This document shows positions 1-12,531 of a stretch of DNA of 64,000 nt, one piece after another. The first letter of the stretch is position 1; every line of letters starts with the position of its first letter. The notes beneath the pieces are model-generated. The model was not told where the DNA came from. It saw only the letters and a program-made list of their open reading frames with translations, and did not search any database. Both the position numbers and the translations under genes were made by a program. Source of the DNA: Halomonas sp. 'Soap Lake #6'. Lineage in GTDB: Bacteria; Pseudomonadota; Gammaproteobacteria; Pseudomonadales; Halomonadaceae. The stretch spans positions 3,162,001-3,226,000 of the forward strand of contig NZ_CP020469.1 of the NCBI RefSeq assembly GCF_003031405.1, written 5' to 3'.

Positions 1-440
1 CAAGCACGCTCTCGGGCTAGCCGTGCTTCTTCTCGGCGGCGGCTGGCGGTTGCTTCGCTAAGCCAGAAAACCTCATACCCCGCTTCTAGTAAGCCAAGTG
101 CACTCTGTAATACACAGATATGCGCCTCTGTTCCACATATCACTATTTGCCGCACTCCTTGGACCTGTAAGGCGTGAACAAACTCCGGCTCTTCCATAAC
201 GCTGAAATGGAGTTTTTGCCACACTTGGTGCGTGCCCAATGTGCTTAACAACGCTGATGCCGTGCCTCCTAGCTTTTCTGGGTACTGCTCGGTTAACCAA
301 ACCGGTACCTGCAATTCCTTGGCAACGCCTGCCATCCAGGCCGCCTCCTCTAGAGCGAACTCACTACCTTCAATAACGGGTAGTAGGCCAGCTTGAAAAT
401 CGACTATTAGCAGCAGACTTTGCTGATGATGTAAGCGCAC
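1..440 (-). CDS. Isochorismatase-family cysteine hydrolase (3' end beyond window)
   Basis: I translated this gene directly from the complement. It starts with GTG at 440, four codons after an in-frame TAG, behind a weak AGGGTG ribosome site. It reads open to the window edge, about 146 codons. The N-terminus has the family's LLLIVDFQAGLLP strand with the catalytic aspartate. A lysine follows in WQKLHFSV, and the nucleophile region reads ICGTEAHICVLQSA with the conserved cysteine. These three residues form the Asp-Lys-Cys triad of the isochorismatase/nicotinamidase-like superfamily (YcaC type). The substrate cannot be told from sequence. It is divergent from the Tim44-like gene, and the 135-bp gap presumably holds both promoters. 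Confidence 0.85.
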   Translation of the reverse strand, partial: MRLHHQQSLLLIVDFQAGLLPVIEGSEFALEEAAWMAGVAKELQVPVWLTEQYPEKLGGTASALLSTLGTHQVWQKLHFSVMEEPEFVHALQVQGVRQIVICGTEAHICVLQSALGLLEAGYEVFWLSEATASRRREEARLARERA

Positions 441-575
441 TTTTTCACCCTATTTTTTGTCTTTGTAAGCATTCTCGGAATAACGTTCATACCAGCTTAC
501 ACGGTAAACTAGCTACTTCTCGTTTTCTACATAACGCTTCTAACCCCACTCTCTACATCTTCACTGGAGAATAGA

Positions 576-1433
576 ATGTTACGACAATTTTTTGCCATGC
601 TGCTGGTCAGTGTTATGGGCTTCAGTGCGGCCATTGAGCACGCAGAGGCCCGTCGCCTGGGCGGAGGTGGAAACGTAGGCAGTATGTCCCGCTCAGCGGA
701 CCGTCCTGCGAGCACACCAGCCCAACAACAGCAGGCCCAAGGTGCTCAGCAACAAGGCCAAGCAGGTGCCGCAGCAGCACGTAGAGGCGGAATGGGAGGA
801 ATGCTGGGCGGTTTGCTAGCCGGAGGCTTAATTGCAGCGCTATTTTTTGGCGGCGCCTTTGATGAGCTGCGTATTATGGATCTGCTTGTCATGGTCGGCG
901 TAGCTGCCTTAGCAATCTTCGCTTTCCGTGCATTTATAAGGCAGCGACGCCCAGCATCTGCTGGAACAGTAGCGGGCTATCAGCGCGAACAGCAAGAAGC
1001 AGCACCCGCCTCCCCAAACTTCTCTGCTGTCCCTGGTAGTTTAGCTGGCGGTCTGCAAAGCACACCTAACTGGTTTGATAAAGAGCGCTTTTTAAGCGGC
1101 GCCAAGGAGCACTTCACGACGCTTCAACGTGCTTGGGATAACAATGACTTTAGCCAAATCCAGGAATATGTCACGCCTGAGCTGTACAACCTGCTACGCC
1201 AAGAGCGCGCCGAACATCCCGTAAATAATCGCACCGAGATTATCAGGCTATTTGCTGAGCTTGGTGATGTTAAAGAATACGATGGGCACGCTGAAGCAAC
1301 GGTCATTTTCCATGGTGTCATCGAAGAGAATGACGAGCAAACTGAATTCAATGAAACTTGGCACCTAACGCGTGCAATGCGTGATGAAGCACCTTGGTAC
1401 TTACAAGGTATAGAGCAAAATCCTAGCGCTTAA
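576..1433 (+). CDS. Tim44-like domain membrane protein
   Basis: A 285-residue protein. It opens with a signal-like segment (residues 1-26, ending AEA-RR), then a low-complexity Gln/Ala/Gly stretch (about 45-70). A glycine-rich hydrophobic region with MGGMLGGLLAGG and a second hydrophobic helix near 100-120 follow. The C-terminal half (about 160-280) is a Tim44-like domain, seen in WFDKERFLSGAKEHFTTLQRAWDNNDF and later GVIEENDEQTEFNETWHL. Bacterial Tim44-domain proteins of this layout are common in proteobacteria, but their role is not established; an envelope location is inferred. A strong hairpin follows the stop, so the gene is probably transcribed alone. Confidence 0.85.
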   Translation: MLRQFFAMLLVSVMGFSAAIEHAEARRLGGGGNVGSMSRSADRPASTPAQQQQAQGAQQQGQAGAAAARRGGMGGMLGGLLAGGLIAALFFGGAFDELRIMDLLVMVGVAALAIFAFRAFIRQRRPASAGTVAGYQREQQEAAPASPNFSAVPGSLAGGLQSTPNWFDKERFLSGAKEHFTTLQRAWDNNDFSQIQEYVTPELYNLLRQERAEHPVNNRTEIIRLFAELGDVKEYDGHAEATVIFHGVIEENDEQTEFNETWHLTRAMRDEAPWYLQGIEQNPSA

Positions 1434-1480
1434 CCCAAGTGCTTGTGGTCATGTCCTTATTTTTCACTCGCTATGAACGC

Positions 1481-1507
1481 AAAACAGCCGCTTAGAGCGG
1501 CTGTTTT
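1481..1507. terminator. Bidirectional intrinsic terminator
   Basis: A perfect hairpin, AAAACAGCCGCT-TAG-AGCGGCTGTTTT, lies between the convergent Tim44-like gene and the small lipoprotein gene. The flanking A and T runs make it work as a Rho-independent terminator on either strand. Confidence 0.85.
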
Positions 1508-1557
1508 AATATGCAGATATAAAAGTTGGTTGTTGGCTCAACCTCTACGGCAGAAGC

Positions 1558-1746
1558 TTAATTCTCGGCGGCGTCTTCAATACTCTCACCCATTTCTTCG
1601 ATACTTTCACCGGCACTTTCCATGCTTTCATCAATGCTTTCGCCAGCTTCTTCTGCAGGACCTTGATTATCACATGCAGCCAGTCCACCCACCATCATCG
1701 CCATTAATAGTGCTACTGCTAGCTTCTTCATCAACTGAATACTCAT
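1558..1746 (-). CDS. Small acidic lipoprotein with repeated ESIE units
   Basis: The start is ATG at 1746, chosen because AGGAGGAG sits about seven bases upstream; a longer reading frame to 1779 has no such site. The product is 62 residues. It has a signal peptide ending in a lipobox (GGLAAC), so Cys is predicted to be lipidated and the protein anchored in the envelope. The mature part is short and very acidic, built from near repeats GESIDESMESAGESIEEMGESIED, which would form an amphipathic acidic helix. Its size recalls entericidin-like lipoproteins, but the mature sequence does not clearly match them and I do not assign a function. Confidence 0.75.
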   Translation of the reverse strand: MSIQLMKKLAVALLMAMMVGGLAACDNQGPAEEAGESIDESMESAGESIEEMGESIEDAAEN

Positions 1747-1935
1747 ATCGTCTCTCCTCCTGAGAATATAGCGCTTCATGGTAGCACTTTAGGATACGTA
1801 CCCCCTCATACTAGGCGCTGCCTCACGCATGTACCAGCTGAGTCTAGTAACCTCTTGTTATTCAATTTATTAAAACGATTGTATTTAAGGAAAATTATGC
1901 ATTAGGTGTTAAGGACAATAGTGAATGTAACCCAT

Positions 1936-1973
1936 AAAAAAATCCCCCAAGGCATCAGCCCTGGGGGATTTTT
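1936..1973 (-). terminator. rRNA operon terminator
   Basis: Hairpin AATCCCCCA...TGGGGGATT with T runs on both sides, about ten bases beyond the 5S gene on the minus strand. It fits the end of the rRNA transcript. Confidence 0.88.
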
Positions 1974-1983
1974 CTTAATAAGT

Positions 1984-2100
1984 GCCTGACGATGACCTAC
2001 TCTCGCATGGGGAGACCCCACACTACCATCGGCGCTAAGCGGTTTCACTTCTGAGTTCGGCATGGGTTCAGGTGGTTCACGCGTGCTATGGTCGTCAGGC
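1984..2100 (-). rRNA. rrf: 5S ribosomal RNA
   Basis: The complement begins GCCTGACGACCATAGC and ends GGTCATCGTCAGGC, so the two ends pair as in all 5S rRNAs. The interior has the conserved CCGAACTCAGAAGTGAAAC. Length about 117 bases. Ends are good to a few bases. It follows the 23S gene after a spacer of about 145 bases that holds no tRNA. Confidence 0.95.
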
Positions 2101-2244
2101 GTAACGGGTGATGTATATCATGCTGTACGTGTAATCAGTGTCTTGTCTGCGTCTCTCACTACGCCCTCTCAGGGCACAGCGCGCGTATCCGGGGTTCTTA
2201 CGAACCTGTCGTTATCATTGCGACCAGACCCCTTGGGTGTTATA

Positions 2245-5134
<2,890 letters not shown>

Positions 5135-5334
5135 CTATAACCCGAAGGAGTCTGGTATCTCGCAATGTTAACGATTGCCGGATACGCTTGAGACGTATCA
5201 CAAAACAATTTACGTACAAACGTTTTAAAAACGTTTGTGTCAGCATGATATACATTGTTAAAGAGCGACTGCTATGCGCAGTGATAAGACACCGCCGGAG
5301 GCGGTTGGCTTATCACTGCGTATCAACAGCATTC

Positions 5335-7094
<1,760 letters not shown>

Positions 7095-7095
7095 A

Positions 7096-7109
7096 ATTGT
7101 TAAAGAGCA
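7096..7109 (-). promoter_or_regulatory. rRNA leader boxA antitermination element
   Basis: The complement reads TGCTCTTTAACAAT, the classical boxA bound by NusB/NusE. It sits about 180 bases upstream of mature 16S, and a second copy is in the 16S-23S spacer. Confidence 0.85.
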
Positions 7110-7179
7110 ATGTCGCTGTGTAACCTGTGGTTACTACCCGGCCAATCGATGAACTGCTTGGCCTCAGCGAGGAAGGCGT

Positions 7180-7207
7180 ATTCTACGCATTTCCTGGTGT
7201 TTGTCAA
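7180..7207 (-). promoter_or_regulatory. rRNA operon sigma-70 promoter
   Basis: On the minus strand TTGACA and TAGAAT are separated by 16 bases. A GC-rich stretch (ACGCC) follows the -10, typical of stringently controlled rRNA promoters, and an A-rich segment lies upstream of the -35. The start would be near 7173, about 255 bases before mature 16S. Between here and tyrS (7208-7448) I see no gene, only the inverted repeat at 7375-7409, a small GAAGTT/AACTTC hairpin, and possibly a second promoter I cannot define. Confidence 0.8.
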
Positions 7208-7374
7208 TCACTGTTTTTCGTGAGTGAAGCGAGTGAACTAATCGAGCGAGATAACCACGCTCTCTTTTTCAACTCGTCTCACAGAGCTACTGAAGACACC
7301 GCAGTGTTTTCGCTAACTCTCTGACAAACCGAAGTTTTTCAACTTCATTCACCGCTGGTAACGCTTGGCGTCCC

Positions 7375-7409
7375 CGGCAGCGGATGCGTACTTTACGGAT
7401 TCGCTGCCG
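7375..7409 (-). terminator. Hairpin after tyrS (possible terminator)
   Basis: CGGCAGCG pairs with CGCTGCCG around a 19-base loop, about 40-75 bases past the tyrS stop. No T run follows on the minus strand, so termination is only a guess. It separates tyrS from the rRNA promoter. Confidence 0.4.
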
Positions 7410-7448
7410 CTTTGGCAAGGCCTTTAGAGAGAAAAATTATCAAAAAGT

Positions 7449-8648
7449 TCAAATAAGCGTCACACGGGCGTAACGCTTCTTGCCTGCCTGGATAACATAG
7501 ACCTTACCGGTGGCTAACATTGTGTCTTGGGCAACCACATCCCCATCCACTTTGACACTGCCATTTTTCAGCATATCTTTAGCTTGGGCACTGTTCTTAG
7601 TAAGACCAGAGCGGTTAAGCACTGCCGCAATAGGCGCCTGCTCATTACCTTCGAAATCCACCTCTGCTTCAGGCAGGTCTTCGGGCAATTCACCATCGGC
7701 CAACTGGTTACCCGCTGACTTATGTGCATTAGCGGCAGCTTCTTCACCGTGGTAGCGGGCAATAAGCTCGCGCGCCAGCTCCATTTTTACATCACGTGGG
7801 TTCGCACCTTGTTCAACACTGTGCTTAAGCGCATCTATCTCTTCGTTAGACTTCAAAGAGAGCAACTCGAAGTAGCGCCACATTAAACTGTCGGGCATAG
7901 ACACCAGCTTGTTGAACATCGAGCCTGGTGCTTCATCGACCCCGACATAGTTACCAAGCGACTTGGACATCTTCTGTACGCCGTCCAAACCTTCCAGCAA
8001 CGGCATGGTGATCACGACCTGCGGTTCCTGGCCGAAATGCTTTTGAATCTCGCGGCCCATCAGCAGGTTAAATTTCTGATCGGTACCACCCAGCTCCACG
8101 TCTGCCTCAAGCGCTACGGAGTCATAGCCCTGTACCAGCGGGTAAAGGAATTCGTGGATGGCGATTGGCTGATTCGCTTTGTAGCGCTTTTCGAAATCAT
8201 CGCGCTCCAACATTCGAGCCACTGTACTCTGCGCAGCCAGCTCAATCATTTTCGCAGCCGTTAGCTCGCCAAACCACTCGGCGTTAAAGCGCACCTCGGT
8301 TTTTTCAGGGTCGAGGATTTTAAACACCTGCTCCTTATAGGTTTCTGCATTGGCTTTTACATCAGCCTCAGTGAGCGGCTTGCGGGTAACGTTTTTTCCG
8401 GTCGGGTCGCCAATACGGCCGGTAAAGTCACCAATCAAAAAGATAACCGTGTGCCCTAGGTCTTGAAACTGACGCATTTTGGTCAGCAAAACGCTGTGCC
8501 CTAAATGCAGGTCAGGCGCGGTGGGATCAAAACCAGCTTTAATACGCAACTTACGGCCCGAGGCCAGCTTCTTCTTCAACTCATCCTCTATAAGGATTTC
8601 GTGCGTACCCCGTGCTAGCAGTGCTAACGTCTGATCCACCTCACTCAT
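7449..8648 (-). CDS. tyrS: Tyrosyl-tRNA synthetase
   Basis: Charges tRNA-Tyr with tyrosine in the cytoplasm. The start is ATG at 8648, preceded by GGAGAGAGG; the longer frame to 8684 adds 12 residues without support. The 399-residue length fits the TyrZ-like bacterial subclass rather than the ~424-residue E. coli form. The class I signatures are HLGH (about residues 48-51, in [12 protein letters not shown]) and KMSKS (in [12 protein letters not shown]). The C-terminal ~60 residues are an S4 RNA-binding domain ([18 protein letters not shown]). It is divergent from anmK, as in Pseudomonas. Confidence 0.97.
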   Translation of the reverse strand: MSEVDQTLALLARGTHEILIEDELKKKLASGRKLRIKAGFDPTAPDLHLGHSVLLTKMRQFQDLGHTVIFLIGDFTGRIGDPTGKNVTRKPLTEADVKANAETYKEQVFKILDPEKTEVRFNAEWFGELTAAKMIELAAQSTVARMLERDDFEKRYKANQPIAIHEFLYPLVQGYDSVALEADVELGGTDQKFNLLMGREIQKHFGQEPQVVITMPLLEGLDGVQKMSKSLGNYVGVDEAPGSMFNKLVSMPDSLMWRYFELLSLKSNEEIDALKHSVEQGANPRDVKMELARELIARYHGEEAAANAHKSAGNQLADGELPEDLPEAEVDFEGNEQAPIAAVLNRSGLTKNSAQAKDMLKNGSVKVDGDVVAQDTMLATGKVYVIQAGKKRYARVTLI

Positions 8649-8751
8649 TGCCTCTCTCCATGTAATATATGCCGTCACAGGCATTTAATGACTATTAGTG
8701 CGCAATATTATCATGCCCCACCGTCTTGGTTGAGCCTTCACCCCGTTTTGA

Positions 8752-9906
8752 ATGAGTCGCTTTATGAAAACATCACCACCTACACCAGCTGCTTATTACG
8801 TTGGATTGATGTCAGGCACCAGCCTGGACGGTATCGACGCGGCCTTGGTCGCCATTACGCCCCACTCTGCACCTGAATTACTCAGTACTTATGCAGCACC
8901 TATGCCCGATGTGTTGCGCCAACAGCTGCTAAGCCTATGCCATGCGCAGCGGGTAAGTTTTGCCGAACTAGCCGCCGCAGAAACTGTATTCTGTGAGCTG
9001 CAGGCAGAGGCAGTTAAAGGGGTGTTGGCACAGCAAGGCGTACCAGCTGACCGGATTAGCGCTATTGGTAGCCACGGGCAGACTATAGAGCACGCTCCGA
9101 ATGGGCACGATGGAGGCGCTGCCTATACGCTGCAATTAGATAACCCCAGCCTGCTTGCCGAGCTAACTGGCTGCACAGTAGTGGCTGATTTTCGCCGCCG
9201 AGACTTAGCCGCCGGGGGCCAGGCCGCCCCACTAGCACCCGCATTTCACCAAGCCTTATTCAGCCACACTACAGGCGAGCGATTGGTGCTCAACCTCGGC
9301 GGTTTTGCCAATGTGACCTGGCTTCCTAGCGATACGACCAAGTCTGTGATCGGCTTCGACACAGGGCCCGCAAACGTACTGCTAGATGCTTGGTTTTCAA
9401 AACATTACCCAGGGCGTTTCGATCAAGACGGTGCTTGGGCAGCCAGCGGTACGGTAAACCAGACACTGCTAAATCGCTTACTTCAAGAACCCTTCTTTCA
9501 CCAGCCGCCGCCACGTAGTACCGGCCGCGAGCTATTTCATTTGCCATGGTTGGAAAGCCAACTGACCGGCAACGAGGCGCCTCAGGATGTACAGGCATCG
9601 CTTGCAGAGCTTACCGCAGTAAGCGTTGCCCAAGGGGTTCAGCAACTGCCATTAAGCCATCAACGCACCACGTTAATTACCTGCGGGGGAGGTGCGCACA
9701 ATAAGTATTTAATGAGCAGACTCGCGTCTCACTTGCCGAAGGCTGAGTTCGAATCTCCCGCGACTTACGGCTGGCCTGAGGATTGGATTGAAGCCGGTGC
9801 CTTTGCTTGGCTTGCCTATCAGAGATTACACAGCCTACCCGGCAACCTGCCTTCGGTCACTGGCGCTCGTGGCCAGCGAATACTTGGCGGTGTCTACGCC
9901 CCTTGA
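8752..9906 (+). CDS. anmK: Anhydro-N-acetylmuramic acid kinase
   Basis: Phosphorylates and opens 1,6-anhydroMurNAc released by cell-wall turnover to give MurNAc-6-phosphate, which feeds peptidoglycan recycling. The 384-residue protein has the N-terminal signature GLMSGTSLDGID, the phosphate-binding NLGGFANVT segment and GFDTGPANVLLD in the middle, and a C-terminal TCGGGAHNKYLM. All are normal for the family. The start is uncertain: neither ATG at 8752 nor the one at 8764 has a clear ribosome site. Divergent from tyrS, a widely conserved pairing. Confidence 0.93.
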   Translation: MSRFMKTSPPTPAAYYVGLMSGTSLDGIDAALVAITPHSAPELLSTYAAPMPDVLRQQLLSLCHAQRVSFAELAAAETVFCELQAEAVKGVLAQQGVPADRISAIGSHGQTIEHAPNGHDGGAAYTLQLDNPSLLAELTGCTVVADFRRRDLAAGGQAAPLAPAFHQALFSHTTGERLVLNLGGFANVTWLPSDTTKSVIGFDTGPANVLLDAWFSKHYPGRFDQDGAWAASGTVNQTLLNRLLQEPFFHQPPPRSTGRELFHLPWLESQLTGNEAPQDVQASLAELTAVSVAQGVQQLPLSHQRTTLITCGGGAHNKYLMSRLASHLPKAEFESPATYGWPEDWIEAGAFAWLAYQRLHSLPGNLPSVTGARGQRILGGVYAP

Positions 9907-9973
9907 ATTTATGGGAGTTATATTCCACGGCACACTTTTATACTTCATCACCTAACGGGCGCGCGACGTTGGC

Positions 9974-10141
9974 CTACACCGAAACACTCGCCATACTGAT
10001 CTCTTCTTTATTGCCCGTAGCAGGTACATTAAGCCGACGAGTATCGCCGTCAACACGTATCATGGGTGGTAAGCTCATAGAAAGGTGCAAGACAGATACA
10101 TTCTGCTTTGCCGAGCATGCCAGCAGTTCGGTAATATCCAA
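9974..10141 (-). pseudogene. pilT: Truncated remnant of pilT (twitching-motility ATPase)
   Basis: Starting with TTG at 10141, the complement encodes LDITELLACSAKQNVSVLHL followed by SMSLPPMIRVDGDTRRLNVP. These resemble the first ~40 residues of PilT (MDITELLAFSAKQ...SDLHLS...LPPMIRVDGD). The frame then drifts into about 15 unrelated residues and stops. The Walker ATPase core of PilT (~340 residues) is missing. In Pseudomonas pilT sits here, divergent from yggS, so this is probably what is left after deletion rather than a new gene. The 269-bp gap between anmK and yggS contains nothing else I can support. Confidence 0.75.
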
Positions 10142-10175
10142 CTCTACTTTCCCAGCTGCGGTAAGGTGCTTGAGT

Positions 10176-10892
10176 ATGACAGACATCGCGCTTCCCGAGT
10201 CACTTGGCTATTCATTAGATCAGGCGCGTGCACGCTTGCGTAAAGCGCTAGAAGACGCGGGGCGTGCTCAGGATGCGGCCACGTTACTGGCGGTGAGCAA
10301 AACAAAGCCGGCATCATTGATCCGCCAAGCATGGCAACTTGGCCAACGTGAGTTTGGCGAAAACTATCTGCAGGAAGCGCTAGAGAAGCAGGTCGAACTT
10401 GCGGATCTGAATGATATCGCGTGGCATTTCATTGGCCCACTGCAGTCCAATAAAACCCGCTCAGTAGCAGAAAATTTTGACTGGGTGCATAGCGTCGAGC
10501 GCTTAAAAATCGCCAAACGATTAAGCGAGCAGCGGCCAACGCATCTCGCGCCGCTCAATATTTGCCTGCAGGTCAATATTAGCCGTGAGGCCTCTAAATC
10601 AGGCGTTATGCCCGAAGAGGCGATTGCACTTGCACATGACGTAGCCGCACTCCCCCGGCTGCGGCTGCGTGGTTTAATGGCGATTCCCGCACCAGCCGAA
10701 AGTTTCGCTGCTCAACGAGCACCATTTGCCGAGCTGCGCCAACTACTCACAAAGCTGCAAGCCGTGCTGCCCGAAACACCACTGGACACGCTCTCCATGG
10801 GGATGAGTGACGATCTAGAAGCGGCCATTTCCGAAGGCGCTACTCTGGTACGCTTAGGCACGGCTATTTTTGGTACACGCAGCAACAGTTAG
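10176..10892 (+). CDS. yggS: YggS-family pyridoxal-phosphate homeostasis protein
   Basis: A 238-residue single-domain TIM-barrel PLP-binding protein of the YggS/PLPBP family, which buffers free PLP and affects amino-acid balance; it has no firm enzyme activity. The PLP-lysine motif is LLAVSKTKP, followed by FGENYLQEA, HFIGPLQSNK and the C-terminal SMGMSDDLEAAI...VRLGTAIFG phosphate-binding region. I start it at ATG 10176 behind AAGGTG; an open frame further upstream (to 9807) only overlaps anmK and the pilT remnant. It heads the yggS-proC-yggT-metXW cluster. Its stop codon is the first triplet of a five-copy tandem repeat. Confidence 0.93.
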   Translation: MTDIALPESLGYSLDQARARLRKALEDAGRAQDAATLLAVSKTKPASLIRQAWQLGQREFGENYLQEALEKQVELADLNDIAWHFIGPLQSNKTRSVAENFDWVHSVERLKIAKRLSEQRPTHLAPLNICLQVNISREASKSGVMPEEAIALAHDVAALPRLRLRGLMAIPAPAESFAAQRAPFAELRQLLTKLQAVLPETPLDTLSMGMSDDLEAAISEGATLVRLGTAIFGTRSNS

Positions 10893-10949
10893 AACACTAT
10901 CTAGAACACTATCTAGAACACTATCTAGAACACTATCTAGAACACTATC
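10890..10949 (+). repeat. Five-copy 12-bp tandem repeat starting at the yggS stop codon
   Basis: TAGAACACTATC is repeated five times without change. The TAG of the first copy is the yggS stop. The array fills most of the yggS-proC gap. Confidence 0.95.
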
Positions 10950-11018
10950 GCAGTGCTGCTGCACAGAAACGTACATCACCGCTAACGTGCGGCCCATTCT
11001 TCAACACAGGATATCCAT

Positions 11019-11843
11019 ATGGCGAGCAAGATCACCTTTATTGGCGCAGGCAACATGGCAGGTGCCATTATCGGCGGCCTGATCGAAAGCGGCGTTGCCC
11101 CTTCAGATATCACGGCAACAGCACCTAATGAGAGCGAGCTAGCGTCATTGAAGCAGCGCCTAGGAGTGAATACCCAGACTGATAACAATGCTGCGGTTAA
11201 GGATGCCAATGTGATTGTCCTTGCGGTCAAACCTCAAATTATGCGCAGCGTTTGTGAAGCACTGAGTACCAGCGTGCAGCAACAATCCCCACTGGTTATC
11301 TCTATTGCAGCAGGCCTAGATGCCGACACCATTGATCAGTGGCTAGGCGGTAACACAGCACTAGTTCGCTGCATGCCCAATACACCATCTCTAGTCGGCA
11401 TAGGCGCCAGCGGCCTGTATGCCAATAGCGCAGTTAGCGAGGCCCAACGCACCCTGGCAACCCAACTGATGGAAGCGGTTGGTATTGTCGAGTGGGTGGA
11501 AGATGAGCACCTGCTTGATGCCGTTACCGCTGTCTCTGGCAGCGCTCCGGCCTACTTCTTTTTAATGTTTGAGGCAATGGAAGAGGCTGCCGTCAAGCTT
11601 GGTCTACCTGCCGCTACCGCCCGACGCTTGGCTATCCAAACCGCCCTCGGTGCCGCGACCATGGCACAACAGAGCGATAAAGATCCTGCCACACTGAAAC
11701 AAAATGTGATGTCGCCGGGTGGCACAACAGAACGCGCTATTCAACATATGGAAGATGCCCAGCTGCGCACGACTATTGCCGACGCCATGCAGGCCTGCGC
11801 TGACCGCGCCCAGGCAATGGCCAAGGAACTAAGTGCAAGCTAA
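11019..11843 (+). CDS. proC: Pyrroline-5-carboxylate reductase
   Basis: Last step of proline synthesis: NAD(P)H-dependent reduction of pyrroline-5-carboxylate. The 274-residue protein starts at ATG 11019 (AGGA upstream). It has the Rossmann motif FIGAGNMAGAIIGG at residues 5-18, the RCMPNTPSLVGIGASG segment in the middle, and the ProC signature VTAVSGSAPAYFFLMFEAMEEAA with DPATLKQNVMSPGGTTERAI near the C-terminus. Proline also serves as a compatible solute in halophiles, but no salt-specific control is visible. Confidence 0.97.
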   Translation: MASKITFIGAGNMAGAIIGGLIESGVAPSDITATAPNESELASLKQRLGVNTQTDNNAAVKDANVIVLAVKPQIMRSVCEALSTSVQQQSPLVISIAAGLDADTIDQWLGGNTALVRCMPNTPSLVGIGASGLYANSAVSEAQRTLATQLMEAVGIVEWVEDEHLLDAVTAVSGSAPAYFFLMFEAMEEAAVKLGLPAATARRLAIQTALGAATMAQQSDKDPATLKQNVMSPGGTTERAIQHMEDAQLRTTIADAMQACADRAQAMAKELSAS

Positions 11844-11873
11844 GCAAAAACTTAACGCAATGGAGACGCAGCC

Positions 11874-12467
11874 ATGGGCAACCAAGTGGGTAGTGCCGGG
11901 TTAATGTTAGTTAACACCCTTATCAACATATATTTATTCTTACTTATGCTGCGCTTTCTGCTGCAAGCATCACGGGCTGATTATTACAACCCGCTTAGCC
12001 AGTCGGTCGTCAAAATCACCCAGCCTGTTGTTGGCTTGTTCCAGGGCTTTTTAGGCCCAGTAGGTGGACGATTTGACCTAGCCACGCTGGCAGCAGGCTT
12101 CACTCTAAAAGTTGTTACTATTATTGCCATCTTCATGGTGATTGGCATTGGCATGCCGCCAATCGCTGGGCTGCTAATTGCTGGTGTGGCCGCTTTAGCG
12201 AATGCCATCTTGAAGATTTACTTCTTTGCCATGATTGTAATGATCATCCTGAGTTGGGTAGCGCCTAACGCCAGCCACCCTGGCGCACTGCTGGTCATGC
12301 AACTAGTTGAGCCAATTATGGCGCCCGTACGCAAGGTTATCCCTCCACTAGGAATGATTGACCTATCACCGATCGTGGTGTTTATCGCCATTAACGTCGT
12401 GGATGGCTTGGTAGTGGGATCATTAGTTCGTGCTGCTGGCCTGCCGGGATCATTGGTAGGGCTTTAA
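11874..12467 (+). CDS. yggT: YggT-family integral membrane protein
   Basis: 197 residues with two YGGT domains, each having two hydrophobic helices. The repeat signature is visible as LLMLRFLLQASRADYYNPLSQSVVKITQPV in the first half and MIVMIILSWVAPNASHPGALLVMQLVEPIMAPVRKVIPP in the second. It starts at ATG 11874 with GGAG upstream. It lies between proC and metX as in Pseudomonas. The family has been linked to ion homeostasis and osmotic stress in E. coli and to cell-division factors elsewhere; its exact role is unknown. Confidence 0.9.
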   Translation: MGNQVGSAGLMLVNTLINIYLFLLMLRFLLQASRADYYNPLSQSVVKITQPVVGLFQGFLGPVGGRFDLATLAAGFTLKVVTIIAIFMVIGIGMPPIAGLLIAGVAALANAILKIYFFAMIVMIILSWVAPNASHPGALLVMQLVEPIMAPVRKVIPPLGMIDLSPIVVFIAINVVDGLVVGSLVRAAGLPGSLVGL

Positions 12468-12531
12468 GTTTAACGCCAAGTTCAGCAGGACTTATTTTCA
12501 ATAGGACTTATTTGCAGGACTAGCGCTCTCA

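Noticed and set aside
1443..1763. 106-residue plus-strand frame opposite the lipoprotein gene
   Set aside because: It crosses the terminator hairpin and is antisense to a gene with signal peptide, lipobox and strong ribosome site.
10870..11082. 70-residue frame with repeated TLSR units
   Set aside because: It is the 12-bp tandem repeat read in one frame, starting inside yggS and ending inside proC; no ribosome site.
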